Below are positions 6,907 to 15,098 of a DNA stretch of 18,302 nucleotides, one piece after another (position 1 is the first letter of the stretch; each line of letters starts with the position of its first letter). The notes under the pieces are model-generated. The model ran no database searches. It saw only the letters and a program-made list of their open reading frames with translations, and was not told the origin of the DNA. Made by a program: the position numbers and the translations under genes. Source of the stretch: Candidatus Methanofastidiosum methylothiophilum (lineage in GTDB: Archaea; Methanobacteriota_B; Thermococci; Methanofastidiosales; Methanofastidiosaceae); assembly GCA_001587675.1 (NCBI GenBank), contig LNGD01000018.1:1-18302 (forward strand), in the 5' to 3' direction.

Positions 6907-7146
6907 ATGGCAGAATTAGCAGTAATAGTAGTCGTTTTGAGTTCTGCTATTGCAGTTGGAATTACTGGATTGGCCGCTGCATGGGCAGAAAAGAATATCG
7001 GATCTGCTGCAGTTGGAGCTATGGCAGAGAAAGAGGAACTTTTTGGTAAAGGACTAGTCCTTACAGTAATACCTGAGACCATAGTTATTTTTGGCCTTAC
7101 GGTAGCGTTAGTTCTACTCTTCGTTGTACTTCCCCAGGTCCTTTAA
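6907..7146 (+). CDS. atpK: A-type ATP synthase subunit K (c-ring proteolipid)
   Basis: This is the rotor proteolipid that carries ions through the membrane. It has two membrane helices joined by a short polar loop with AEKEELFGKG, so it is a single-hairpin form rather than the doubled or tripled versions found in some archaea. The ion-binding carboxylate lies in helix 2 (VIPETIVIFGL), residue E57 from this start. GAMAEKEELFGKG closely follows the usual archaeal 'GA.AE.PE.FG.G'. The ribosome site GAGGTGA (6896-6902) sits four bases before ATG 6907 but only one base before ATG 6904, so 6907 is preferred. In many archaeal K subunits the ion site reads PETQ.IYG; here it is PETIVIFG. Whether that changes Na+ or H+ preference cannot be judged from sequence alone. 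Confidence 0.94.
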   Translation: MAELAVIVVVLSSAIAVGITGLAAAWAEKNIGSAAVGAMAEKEELFGKGLVLTVIPETIVIFGLTVALVLLFVVLPQVL

Positions 7147-7158
7147 TGGAGGGATCAT

Positions 7159-7737
7159 ATGGGCGTTGACTCAGTATCCAATGCAGTAATTCAAGACGCA
7201 AAAAAAATTGCTAGAGAGTATGATATTCGATTAGCTGAAACTAGACGTTCTAAACTAAATGAAATCAATGAAACAATGGAAAAATTAAAACAAAAGAAAA
7301 AGGACGCCTTAAAAGAAAAGATTTCTCTCTTAGCTAAAACTGAGACTTCAAGAACAAATCTAGAAATAAAAAGAAAGAGACTTAGGATGGAACACGATAT
7401 CTTAGAAGAAATACTAATTGAAGTTAAGAAAAAATTAGGTGAACTAGATCCAGAAAAAAGAGAGAAACTTTTAATAAAATTGACATCTGTAGCGACACTT
7501 GAATATTTCTTCTCAAACAAAATGGATGAAGATATTGTTAAGAAAATAGTTAAAGATAAGTACAAGGGCAATATTAACTGTTTAGGCGGAATTCTAATTG
7601 AAGATAATTCTGGTAGAATAAGAGAGGACTTTACTTTTGATTCACTAATAAATTCTGTTTTCAATGATAATCTAAAAAATTTACGAGATATCCTTTTTGG
7701 TGAGGTTGAATATGGTTTCCAATGCAGTATCCTCTAG
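7159..7737 (+). CDS. atpE: A-type ATP synthase subunit E (peripheral stalk)
   Basis: Subunit E forms the peripheral stalk with H and binds the top of the A1 head with its C-terminal domain. The 192 residues split into a charged N-terminal helix to about residue 100 (KLKQKKKDALKEKISLLAKT, KRKRLRMEHDILEEIL) and a compact C-terminal domain. The domain includes GGILIEDNSGRIREDFTFDS, which matches the family's 'GGv.v...dG.i..dnTfd' motif. The ATG at 7159 has GGAGGGATC (7148-7156) upstream. Its 3' end overlaps the preferred start of subunit C by 26 bases. Length and domain order are normal for archaeal E subunits. Confidence 0.94.
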   Translation: MGVDSVSNAVIQDAKKIAREYDIRLAETRRSKLNEINETMEKLKQKKKDALKEKISLLAKTETSRTNLEIKRKRLRMEHDILEEILIEVKKKLGELDPEKREKLLIKLTSVATLEYFFSNKMDEDIVKKIVKDKYKGNINCLGGILIEDNSGRIREDFTFDSLINSVFNDNLKNLRDILFGEVEYGFQCSIL

Positions 7738-8749
7738 TTATAATCTAGGAGAAACAAATTACAGTTATGTAAATACTAGAGTTAGAGCTATGGAAAGCAA
7801 ATTATTCAAGAAGGACGTTTATATTAAACTCTTGAATATGGAGGTTCCTCAAATAGCTAGATACATTGGGGAACATGAATATAAAAATGAGATAGTCAAC
7901 CTTTCAAGTGAATACAGAGGGATCGAATTAATTGAACATGCCTTAAATGAAAATCTAGCCAATACTTATGACAAGCTCTTGAAAATGGGCGGAAAAAAAG
8001 CTTCTAAATATACTTTTGCTGTTTTAAAAAGATGGGATATCCATAATATAATATCTATTTTAAGGGGAAAATTCGCCAAAGTATTAACAAAGGATATTGA
8101 GAAAACCTTAATCCCCATAGGAGAAATACCTTATACTTTTATCCAGTCTCTATTAACTTTAACAACCTATGAAGACGTCATAAAAAAATTAAAGAAAATT
8201 GATCAATTTTCATTTTTAGATGAACATAAAGAAATAGCAGACATTGAGTCAGAGCTATACAAAAATTATTATTGCGGTGTTCTTGATAAATTTAGAAAAG
8301 ATAAAAAAACTCTCTTTATTAATTTCATTAAAATGGAAATAGACATTATTAATTTGAGAAATATATTGAGAATGAGACGATATGGATTTACAGTTGAAGA
8401 AGAACAAAAAAATGTAATAGATGGAGGATTTTACTTTAATATTGAAAAATTAGGCGAACTACTTAGAGCTTCAGACACTGAATTCTTAGCGGTAATTAAT
8501 AAAACTCCTTACGGACAAATTTTTGAATCACATTGGTCTGAACCTACTCTTTTCACATTAGAAGAAGAGCTTGAAAAATTTCTCATGGGATATGCAAAAA
8601 AGCAATTCAAGGGTGAGCATCTAAGTATTATTCCTATTCTCCATTACATTATCTCTAAAAAAGTTGAAGTTGATAATATTAGAAAAATATCTAGAGGCAA
8701 ATCCTCTAATATTCAAAATAAAATAATTGAAGAGAGCTTGGTGATTTGA
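7712..8749 (+). CDS. atpC: A-type ATP synthase subunit C (rotor/Ao connector, d-like)
   Basis: Subunit C is the funnel-shaped protein that joins the central stalk to the c-ring. The start TTG at 7697 is possible, but ATG 7712 has GAGGT five bases upstream (7702-7706) and gives MVSNAVSSSYNLGETNYSYV, where NYSYVNTRVRAMESKLF is the usual opening (Y.NaRvr.m...L). The 345-residue protein carries the repeated helical pattern of the family, with 'ID..NLRNILRMRRYGF' (near residue 210-225) as its best landmark. The length of about 340-360 is typical. Its stop TGA overlaps the ATG of subunit F by one base. Confidence 0.94.
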   Translation: MVSNAVSSSYNLGETNYSYVNTRVRAMESKLFKKDVYIKLLNMEVPQIARYIGEHEYKNEIVNLSSEYRGIELIEHALNENLANTYDKLLKMGGKKASKYTFAVLKRWDIHNIISILRGKFAKVLTKDIEKTLIPIGEIPYTFIQSLLTLTTYEDVIKKLKKIDQFSFLDEHKEIADIESELYKNYYCGVLDKFRKDKKTLFINFIKMEIDIINLRNILRMRRYGFTVEEEQKNVIDGGFYFNIEKLGELLRASDTEFLAVINKTPYGQIFESHWSEPTLFTLEEELEKFLMGYAKKQFKGEHLSIIPILHYIISKKVEVDNIRKISRGKSSNIQNKIIEESLVI

Positions 8750-9051
8750 TGGAATTTGGTGTAGTTGGTGATGAACAGTTTGTTTTAGGATTTAGGCTGA
8801 TTGGAATCAATAAGGCCAAGCGGATTATAACAGATCAAGAATTTGAAAATGGGCTCCTTGACATGTTTAAAGATAAGGAAGTTGGAATTATTATTATTCA
8901 ACCGGAATATTATAAAAATTTATCTTCAAAAACTAAGTTGAGGGTTGATACTTCAGTTAAACCTGCTGTAATTGTATTGGGTGAGAAATTAAGTGATATA
9001 TTAAGGGATAAAATACGACAAGTTATTGGAGTCGACCTGTGGGGTAATTAA
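8749..9051 (+). CDS. atpF: A-type ATP synthase subunit F (central stalk)
   Basis: Subunit F binds subunit D in the rotating central shaft. The 100-residue protein opens with MEFGVVGDEQFVLGFRLIGI, the clear family signature (vvGd...v.GFrLaGi), and continues with a small Rossmann-like alpha/beta fold (VGIIIIQPEYY, PAVIVLGEK). The ATG at 8749 overlaps the subunit C stop by one base, with GGTGAT (8740-8745) just upstream; the TTG at 8746 is an unlikely alternative. The length is standard. Confidence 0.95.
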   Translation: MEFGVVGDEQFVLGFRLIGINKAKRIITDQEFENGLLDMFKDKEVGIIIIQPEYYKNLSSKTKLRVDTSVKPAVIVLGEKLSDILRDKIRQVIGVDLWGN

Positions 9052-10794
9052 TTGCAAAACAAAGGAACTATTTACAGGGTATCAGGACCAGTTGTCACTG
9101 TATTAAATCTTAATGCTAAAATGAATGAACTAGTTAGAGTCGGGCATGAAGGGTTATTTGGTGAAGTAATTGAAATTGAGGATGATAAAACAATAATTCA
9201 GGTTTACGAAGATACTTCACTTTTAAAACCAGGTGATGAAGCCACAACAACTGGAATGCCTTTATCTGTTGAACTTGGGCCTGGGTTATTGGGATCAATT
9301 TATGATGGTGTTCAAAGACCTCTTCCCGTACTTGCTAACATGATGGGAGAGTTCATAAAAAGGGGTGCCGAAGCACCAGGAATAGACAGAGCTAAGAAAT
9401 GGGAATTTTTTCCCATAAAGAAAAAAGGCGAGAAGGTAAATTATGGCGATGCAATAGGCTATGTAAATGAAAATCAATTTACAAAACATCTTATAATGTG
9501 CCCTCCTAATATTTCTGGAGAGATTGAAGAAATTTCTGATCATGGCAGTTTTACTGTCGATGAGGTACTGTGTAGACTTAATAATGGAGCAATACTTAAA
9601 ATGTATCAAAGGTGGCCTGTAAAAGTTCCTAGACCTTTCAAAGAAAAAATGATGCCTACTGTACCTCTTGTCACAGGTAAGAGAATTATTGATGTTTTAT
9701 TTCCCCTGGCTAAAGGTGGGACTGCAGCAATACCTGGGCCGTTTGGTAGCGGTAAGACAGTAACTCAACAACAACTTGCTAAATGGAGCGATACAAAAGT
9801 TGTCGTATATATTGGATGTGGGGAAAGAGGAAACGAAATGATTGATGTTTTGACTGAATTCCCTCAGTTAGTAGACCCTGTAACAGGCGGACCCCTCATG
9901 AATAGAACCGTATTGATTGCTAATACATCAAATATGCCGGTCGCCGCAAGAGAAGCTTCTATTTATACTGGTATAACTATTGCTGAATATTATAGAGATA
10001 TGGGTTACGATGTAGCATTAATGGCGGACTCAACATCAAGATGGGCTGAAGCCATGAGAGAAATATCCTCAAGACTTGAAGAAATGCCGGGTGAGGAGGG
10101 GTATCCAGCTTATTTATCTTCAAGACTTTCAAGCTTTTACGAGAGGGCGGGTAGAGTTATCACACTGGGAGGAAAAGTTGGGTCTGTAACTGTCATTGGA
10201 GCAGTTTCACCACCCGGTGGGGACTTCTCTGAGCCAGTTGTCCAAAATACTTTAAGAATAACTAAAACATTTTGGGCACTTGACTCTAATCTCTCTCAAA
10301 AGAGACATTTTCCAGCCATTAATTGGCTCGAGTCTTATTCTTTATATTACGATACCCTAAAAGAATGGTTTGAAGCAAATGTTTCTATTGAATGGGATAG
10401 AACTAGATCTGAAGCAATGGAAATATTACAAAAAGAAGCAGAATTACAAGAAATAGTTCAACTTGTGGGTGCTGATGCATTGCCACCAGATCAACAGTTT
10501 TTATTAGAAATAGCTAGGATGCTGAGAGAAACATTCTTGCAACAAGATTCTTATCACGAAGTTGATGAATTTCACTCACTAAAAAGGCAATTTGCTCTTC
10601 TAAACGCCATCATTAGATTTTCAAGGCTTGGAAACAATGCTATTGATAAAGGCGTTGAAATAGACAAATTACTAAAACTTGAATCAAGAGCAGATATCTC
10701 AAAAGTTAGATACAGAAAAGATTTTGAAAGTAAGATTGCATCAATAAATGAAAACATGTCCAAGGAGTTCAAACAACTAATGGGGGAGGCATGA
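9052..10794 (+). CDS. atpA: A-type ATP synthase subunit A (catalytic)
   Basis: This is the nucleotide-hydrolysing/synthesising subunit of A1. The P-loop GPFGSGKT spans residues 229-236 (K235). The catalytic glutamate lies in CGERGNEM (E258). The stretch ALMADSTSRWAEAMREIS is the conserved Walker B region and downstream arginine motif. The 'non-homologous' insertion unique to A/V-type A subunits lies near residues 115-190, and no intein interrupts the gene, unlike some archaeal atpA genes. The start is TTG (9052) directly after the subunit F stop, with GGGGT (9041-9045) upstream. QNKGTIYRVSGPVVTV is the normal first strand, and no ATG is available nearby. At 580 residues it is full length. Confidence 0.98.
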   Translation: MQNKGTIYRVSGPVVTVLNLNAKMNELVRVGHEGLFGEVIEIEDDKTIIQVYEDTSLLKPGDEATTTGMPLSVELGPGLLGSIYDGVQRPLPVLANMMGEFIKRGAEAPGIDRAKKWEFFPIKKKGEKVNYGDAIGYVNENQFTKHLIMCPPNISGEIEEISDHGSFTVDEVLCRLNNGAILKMYQRWPVKVPRPFKEKMMPTVPLVTGKRIIDVLFPLAKGGTAAIPGPFGSGKTVTQQQLAKWSDTKVVVYIGCGERGNEMIDVLTEFPQLVDPVTGGPLMNRTVLIANTSNMPVAAREASIYTGITIAEYYRDMGYDVALMADSTSRWAEAMREISSRLEEMPGEEGYPAYLSSRLSSFYERAGRVITLGGKVGSVTVIGAVSPPGGDFSEPVVQNTLRITKTFWALDSNLSQKRHFPAINWLESYSLYYDTLKEWFEANVSIEWDRTRSEAMEILQKEAELQEIVQLVGADALPPDQQFLLEIARMLRETFLQQDSYHEVDEFHSLKRQFALLNAIIRFSRLGNNAIDKGVEIDKLLKLESRADISKVRYRKDFESKIASINENMSKEFKQLMGEA

Positions 10795-10798
10795 TTCA

Positions 10799-12196
10799 AT
10801 GAAGGAATACAAAACAATAACTTCTGTAACAGGGCCCTTAATATTTCTTGAAAAAACAGAAGAGATAGGGTATGGCGAGTTTGTTACTATCACTCTCCCA
10901 AGTGGTGAAATAAAAAGAGGACAAGTTTTGGATACCTCTTGGGACAAAGTTGTAGTCCAAGTATTTGAGGGTACAAGGAATATCGATAAAGAAACATATG
11001 TTAAATTTTCTGGTGATGTTCTAAAAGCTCCTGTTTCTCATGATATGCTAGGCAGGATATTTTCTGGATCTGGAGACCCACTTGACGGAGGCCCTAAAGT
11101 AATACCTGAAGAAAGACGTGATATAAATGGATTGCCAATTAATCCTTACAAGAGAGCACCTCCTCATGAATTTATTCAGACCGGCATATCTGCTATTGAT
11201 GGTATGAATTCTTTAATTAGGGGTCAAAAACTACCTATCTTTTCTGGTTCAGGATTGCCTCATAATCAACTTGCCCTTCAGATTGCAAGACAGGCTACTG
11301 TATTGGATTGCAAGGAAAGTTTTGCGGTCATTTTTGTAGCAATGGGAATAACAGAGGAAGAGGCAAAGTATTTCATTAGCGATTTTGAAAAGACAGGTGC
11401 ATTGGAAAGAGGAATAGTTTTTCTTAATCTTGCTTCTGACCCATCCATAGAACGACTTATTGTTCCAAGAATAGCTTTGACAACAGCAGAATTTTTAGCA
11501 TTTAAATATGACATGCATCTTTTAGTAATAATGACTGATATGACTAACTACTGTGAAGCTTTGAGAGAGATTGGATCTGCAAGAGAGGAAGTCCCCGGCA
11601 GAAGGGGATATCCAGGATACATGTATACTGACCTTGCATCCTTATATGAAAGAGCCGGTAGAATTCAAGGGAAAAACGGTTCTGTAACCCAAGTCCCAAT
11701 TCTTACTATGCCGGGTGATGATATTACCCATCCAATTCCTGATCTATCCGGTTATATCACAGAAGGACAGATTATTGTTTCAAGAGACCTTCAAAGAAAA
11801 GGAATCTATCCTCCTATAGATGTATTGCCGTCACTATCAAGATTAATGAGTAAGGGAATTGGAAAAGGGAGAACTCGTGAAGATCATAAATCTGTTTCTG
11901 ATCAACTTTATGCAGCATATGCAGAAGGTAAGGAATTAAGGGGCCTTGTTTCAATAGTTGGTAAAGAATCCCTTTCAGAATCAGATAAACTTTTCTTAGA
12001 ATTTGCCGATGCATTTGAAAAAAAGTTCGTAGCCCAAAAAAATAATGAAAATAGGAAAATAGAGACTACTCTTGATATAGCATGGGAAATTCTTTCAACA
12101 CTTAAAGAAGACAAGTTGTTGAGAGTTAGCGATGAATTGATTGAAAAATATTTGAGGAGATTTAAGAATGCCCCAAATAAAGCCGACGAGGTCTGA
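10799..12196 (+). CDS. atpB: A-type ATP synthase subunit B (regulatory, non-catalytic nucleotide-binding)
   Basis: Subunit B alternates with A in the A3B3 head. The 465-residue protein begins KEYKTITSVTGPLIFLEK, a beta-barrel opening shared with A. The P-loop position is degenerate (SGSGLPHNQLALQIARQ, with no GKT), as expected for B. Later landmarks are EEVPGRRGYPGYMYTDLASL and SRLMSKGIGKGRTREDH (adjacent conserved region). The ATG at 10799 has GGGAGG (10784-10789) upstream and follows the subunit A stop by four bases. The 3' end overlaps subunit D by 29 bases. The length is normal. Confidence 0.98.
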   Translation: MKEYKTITSVTGPLIFLEKTEEIGYGEFVTITLPSGEIKRGQVLDTSWDKVVVQVFEGTRNIDKETYVKFSGDVLKAPVSHDMLGRIFSGSGDPLDGGPKVIPEERRDINGLPINPYKRAPPHEFIQTGISAIDGMNSLIRGQKLPIFSGSGLPHNQLALQIARQATVLDCKESFAVIFVAMGITEEEAKYFISDFEKTGALERGIVFLNLASDPSIERLIVPRIALTTAEFLAFKYDMHLLVIMTDMTNYCEALREIGSAREEVPGRRGYPGYMYTDLASLYERAGRIQGKNGSVTQVPILTMPGDDITHPIPDLSGYITEGQIIVSRDLQRKGIYPPIDVLPSLSRLMSKGIGKGRTREDHKSVSDQLYAAYAEGKELRGLVSIVGKESLSESDKLFLEFADAFEKKFVAQKNNENRKIETTLDIAWEILSTLKEDKLLRVSDELIEKYLRRFKNAPNKADEV

Positions 12197-12800
12197 GTTA
12201 ATAAAACTCCAAAGAAAGATTAAACTTTCTAGGACTGGATACACTATCTTAAAAAAGAAAAGAGACGGTCTAGTCATGAATTTATTTGGGATGGTAGACG
12301 ACGCCAAAGAAGCTCAAGAAACTCTAGAAAAAAGCTACGAAGTTGCAAGAAATCTCCTTGGCATGACTTTGGCTTTCGAAGGTGAGATCTCAGTAGCATC
12401 ATGTGCTTTAATCAAGAAGGGAACGCCTGAATTTTATTTAGAAAGTAAGAACATTATGGGAGTTCCAGCTCCTAAAATATCCGAGCTCTCTATTAAAACA
12501 GGTATTAATGAGAGAGGTTATAGCATACTATCGACATCTTCAAAGATAGATGAAACTGTGGAGGGATATGAAAAAGTTTTAGAGTACGTGGCTAAGGCTG
12601 TAGAGGCTGAATCAACTCTAAAAAAAATTCTAAATGAAATAGAGGTCACAAAGAGAAGAGTAAACGCATTAGAATCTAAAATACTCCCTAAATTAGAATC
12701 TCAAAAGAAATTTATTGTATTTAGATTAGAGGAGCTTGAAAGAGAAAATACCTATCGACTTAAAATGATTAAGGACAAAAAAGCAAAGAAAAGCTCTTAA
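12168..12800 (+). CDS. atpD: A-type ATP synthase subunit D (central rotor shaft)
   Basis: Subunit D is the long antiparallel coiled coil that turns inside A3B3. Of the 210 residues, the N-terminal helix contains PTRSELIKLQRKIKLSRTGY and LKKKRDGLVMNLF, the standard family opening, and the C-terminal helix runs from about residue 140 to the end with charged heptads. The middle segment (SVASCALIKKGTPEF, VPAPKI) is the small beta hairpin region. The ATG at 12168 has GAGGAG (12154-12159) eight bases upstream and lies inside the end of subunit B. It is the last gene of the operon; a new promoter-like box follows. Confidence 0.96.
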   Translation: MPQIKPTRSELIKLQRKIKLSRTGYTILKKKRDGLVMNLFGMVDDAKEAQETLEKSYEVARNLLGMTLAFEGEISVASCALIKKGTPEFYLESKNIMGVPAPKISELSIKTGINERGYSILSTSSKIDETVEGYEKVLEYVAKAVEAESTLKKILNEIEVTKRRVNALESKILPKLESQKKFIVFRLEELERENTYRLKMIKDKKAKKSS

Positions 12801-12802
12801 TA

Positions 12803-12860
12803 TATTTTGAAAGATATTGTTTACTCCACAAAGTCTTAAAAAAGAAGCATATCTAAAATA
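12803..12860. repeat. Imperfect inverted repeat flanking the promoter of the AI-2E-like gene
   Basis: TATTTT-gaa-AGATAT (12803-12817) faces ATATCTAAAATA (12849-12860): two 6-bp blocks pair if the three bases gaa bulge out. Between the arms lies TCTTAAAAAAG (12834-12844), a TATA-like box 22-32 nt before the ATG at 12866, which fits a leaderless transcript. The arms are pure AT apart from one base pair each, so chance is a real alternative. Confidence 0.3.
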
Positions 12861-12865
12861 GTTAT

Positions 12866-13879
12866 ATGGATAGAATAACTCTTGTTAAAATAATTATTAC
12901 AGTTTCAATATTATTAATGGGTGTTTATCTCATCTATCCAGTAATTCCCGGAATACTTGGGGGATTGATATTTTCTTACGCTTTCCATCCTGTTTATGAT
13001 TATTTATATTGCAGAATAAAAAAAAGAGGTATATCTGCAGCCCTTACTACTTTATTTATTTCTGCCCCGTTTCTTATTACCCTCTTATATGGATTTTTTA
13101 AAGCAATAGAGCAACTTAACTTTGTCACTCAAACTTTGCAAAAAGAATCCCCTACCACGATATTTGACTTGATAGGAGTAGACGTGCATAATAGTCCTTT
13201 CTACGGATTTATTTCTGGAACTTTTCCCCAGATTATCAATATCTCAGAGTTCTTCTCTAGTACTGTGGAACATTTACCTCTTACTCTAATGAACATCGCC
13301 GTATTATTCTTATCTTTGTATTATTTCCTGAATGAAAAAGAAAGAATTGAGAAATATTTTGATAGAATAGTTCCCCATAATTTCAAAGATGATTTAGTCG
13401 AAATACTCGGACCTGCAAAACGAGTTATAAATGGCCTCATTTATGCTAACGTAATGAGTGCTATGATAGTGGCCTTTTTGGCAACAGTAGGGTACCTGAT
13501 TATTGGAGTTCCTTATTCCTTCTTACTTGGGCTCTTGACAGGTCTTGCTGCACTTTTGCCAGTTGTTGGGCCTTGGACGATATTCTTGCCAGTTGGATTT
13601 TACTATATTCTTACGGATAATTTTGTTCAAGGATTGGCAGTATTAATTTATGGGGTTGTTACATTATTCGTTCTCTATAATTTTTACATATTCCCAAAAC
13701 TCGGAGGTAATAAAGCCCAGTTACATCCCTTTATTGTCTTAGTTGGTTTTTTGGGCGGTGCATACGTTTTTGGCGCCATGGGAATTCTTTATGGGCCAAT
13801 TATTCTTGGATTGTTAAAAGGACTAGCTGAAGGTATATTCAAAGAATCAACTACTAAAAGAAAGTTTTTTAAATTGTGA
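12866..13879 (+). CDS. AI-2E/PerM family membrane transporter
   Basis: This 337-residue protein belongs to the AI-2E (PerM/TqsA) family of membrane proteins. Members have been linked to autoinducer export or Na+/H+ exchange; the archaeal substrate is unknown. There are about seven to eight membrane helices with a soluble segment near residues 85-135 between the early and late groups. Family landmarks are ALLPVVGPWTIFLPVGFYYI (near residue 230) and HPFIVLVGFLGGAYVFGAMG followed by ILYGPIILGLLKGL (near residues 290-320). The second of these is the C-terminal signature of the family. The ATG has a TATA-like box about 25-30 nt upstream and no Shine-Dalgarno site, so the message is probably leaderless. 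There is no evidence that it acts in quorum sensing here. Confidence 0.9.
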   Translation: MDRITLVKIIITVSILLMGVYLIYPVIPGILGGLIFSYAFHPVYDYLYCRIKKRGISAALTTLFISAPFLITLLYGFFKAIEQLNFVTQTLQKESPTTIFDLIGVDVHNSPFYGFISGTFPQIINISEFFSSTVEHLPLTLMNIAVLFLSLYYFLNEKERIEKYFDRIVPHNFKDDLVEILGPAKRVINGLIYANVMSAMIVAFLATVGYLIIGVPYSFLLGLLTGLAALLPVVGPWTIFLPVGFYYILTDNFVQGLAVLIYGVVTLFVLYNFYIFPKLGGNKAQLHPFIVLVGFLGGAYVFGAMGILYGPIILGLLKGLAEGIFKESTTKRKFFKL

Positions 13880-13904
13880 AATACCTTTCTTTATGTTGAT
13901 TTAT

Positions 13905-15098
13905 ATGAATGATTCAATATTCTCAGAGACTGCATTGCGCGTTAAAGCATCAGAAATTAGAGAAATACTTAAACTTACTCAAAAACCAGGAATTATTTCT
14001 CTAGCTGGCGGTCTTCCAAACCCAAAAACATTTCCAATAGAAGAAATAAAGAAGATTGTAAATGAAGTCATGAATTCAAATAATAATGGCTTACAATACG
14101 GACTTACTGAGGGAGATCCTGAATTAAAACAATACATTTCCGGGATGATGTCTAAATATGGAATTACATGTACTCCTGATGATATTCTGATTACTAGTGG
14201 TTCTCAGCAAGGTCTTGATTTAGCTTCAAAAATTTTGATTAATCCGGGGGACATTGTTATAGTTGAAGCCCCTAGTTATTTAGGTGCATTGAGTGCATTT
14301 AGATCATACCTTTGTGATTTTGTAGATGTTCCGTCAGATGAAGAAGGCATTAAAACTGATTTGTTAATCGAAACACTTGAAACGTTGAAAGAAGATGGAA
14401 AGAAGGCAAAAATACTCTATTTAGTTCCAAATTTCCATAATCCAACTGGTATCACAACGTCTGATAAGAGAAGAAAAGAAATAATAAAAATTGCAAATGA
14501 TTATGATTTAGTAATTATTGAAGACAATCCTTATGGAGAACTTAGATATGAGGGAGAACACCTCAAAGCAATAAAATCCTACGATAGTGAAGGCAGAGTA
14601 ATATATCTTGGAACATTCTCAAAGATACTTGCACCTGGATTCAGGATAGCTTGGGCCATTGCAAACGGAGAAATCATGAAAAAGATGATTATCGCTAAAC
14701 AGGCTGTCGACCTTCATACCAATACCTTTGGTCAGAGAATCGCTAGCCTTTATTGCAATAATTACCTTGACAAACATCTAGTTAAAATACTAAACTTCTA
14801 CAGAGTAAAAAGAGACGTGATGTTATCTTCTTTGGACGAATACATGCCAAAAGAGTGCAAGTGGACAAAACCTGAAGGGGGTATGTTTAATTGGATTGAG
14901 CTACCCGAATACGTAGATACCAAAGCAATGTTCACAGATGCAATAAATTCAAATGTAGCTTATGTCATAGGAAGTGCTTTTTACATTGAAGAAAATCTAG
15001 GTAGGCACACAATGAGATTAAATTTCTCATACCCAACTGATGAAGAAATAAATCTTGGTGTTAAAAGGCTCTCCGAAGTTATTAGGAGATGGCTATAA
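13905..15098 (+). CDS. PLP-dependent aminotransferase, fold type I (LysN / aromatic / multi-substrate type)
   Basis: This enzyme transfers amino groups between an amino acid and a 2-oxo acid. Relatives act on 2-aminoadipate, aromatic or several amino acids, so the exact substrate is open. The PLP lysine is K240 in GTFSKILAPGFRIAW. The cofactor contacts are FHNPTG and IEDNPYGELRYEG, and the substrate-carboxylate arginine is R371 in MRLNFSY. The N-terminal stretch KASEIREILKLTQKPGIISL followed by AGGLPNPKTFP is the hallmark of the LysN/KAT-II-like branch. The start may be ATG 13893 (four residues longer) or 13905. A TATA-like TTTTTTAAATT (13865-13875) would put transcription start near 13895-13900, which favours 13905. 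Its stop overlaps the ATG of the next gene (TAATG), suggesting an operon with the following two genes. Confidence 0.93.
   Translation: MNDSIFSETALRVKASEIREILKLTQKPGIISLAGGLPNPKTFPIEEIKKIVNEVMNSNNNGLQYGLTEGDPELKQYISGMMSKYGITCTPDDILITSGSQQGLDLASKILINPGDIVIVEAPSYLGALSAFRSYLCDFVDVPSDEEGIKTDLLIETLETLKEDGKKAKILYLVPNFHNPTGITTSDKRRKEIIKIANDYDLVIIEDNPYGELRYEGEHLKAIKSYDSEGRVIYLGTFSKILAPGFRIAWAIANGEIMKKMIIAKQAVDLHTNTFGQRIASLYCNNYLDKHLVKILNFYRVKRDVMLSSLDEYMPKECKWTKPEGGMFNWIELPEYVDTKAMFTDAINSNVAYVIGSAFYIEENLGRHTMRLNFSYPTDEEINLGVKRLSEVIRRWL

Noticed and set aside
7191..7664. 157-codon minus-strand frame opposite atpE
   Set aside because: It is a serine/phenylalanine-rich mirror of the lysine/glutamate-rich coiled coil of atpE, typical of antisense shadows; no promoter or ribosome site supports it.
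9295..9609. Minus-strand frame inside atpA
   Set aside because: It is fully inside a strongly conserved gene and has no family resemblance or start signals.
12866..13879. Quorum-sensing (AI-2) role for the AI-2E family protein
   Set aside because: The family name reflects a few bacterial members; nothing in the sequence or neighbourhood indicates autoinducer transport in this archaeon.
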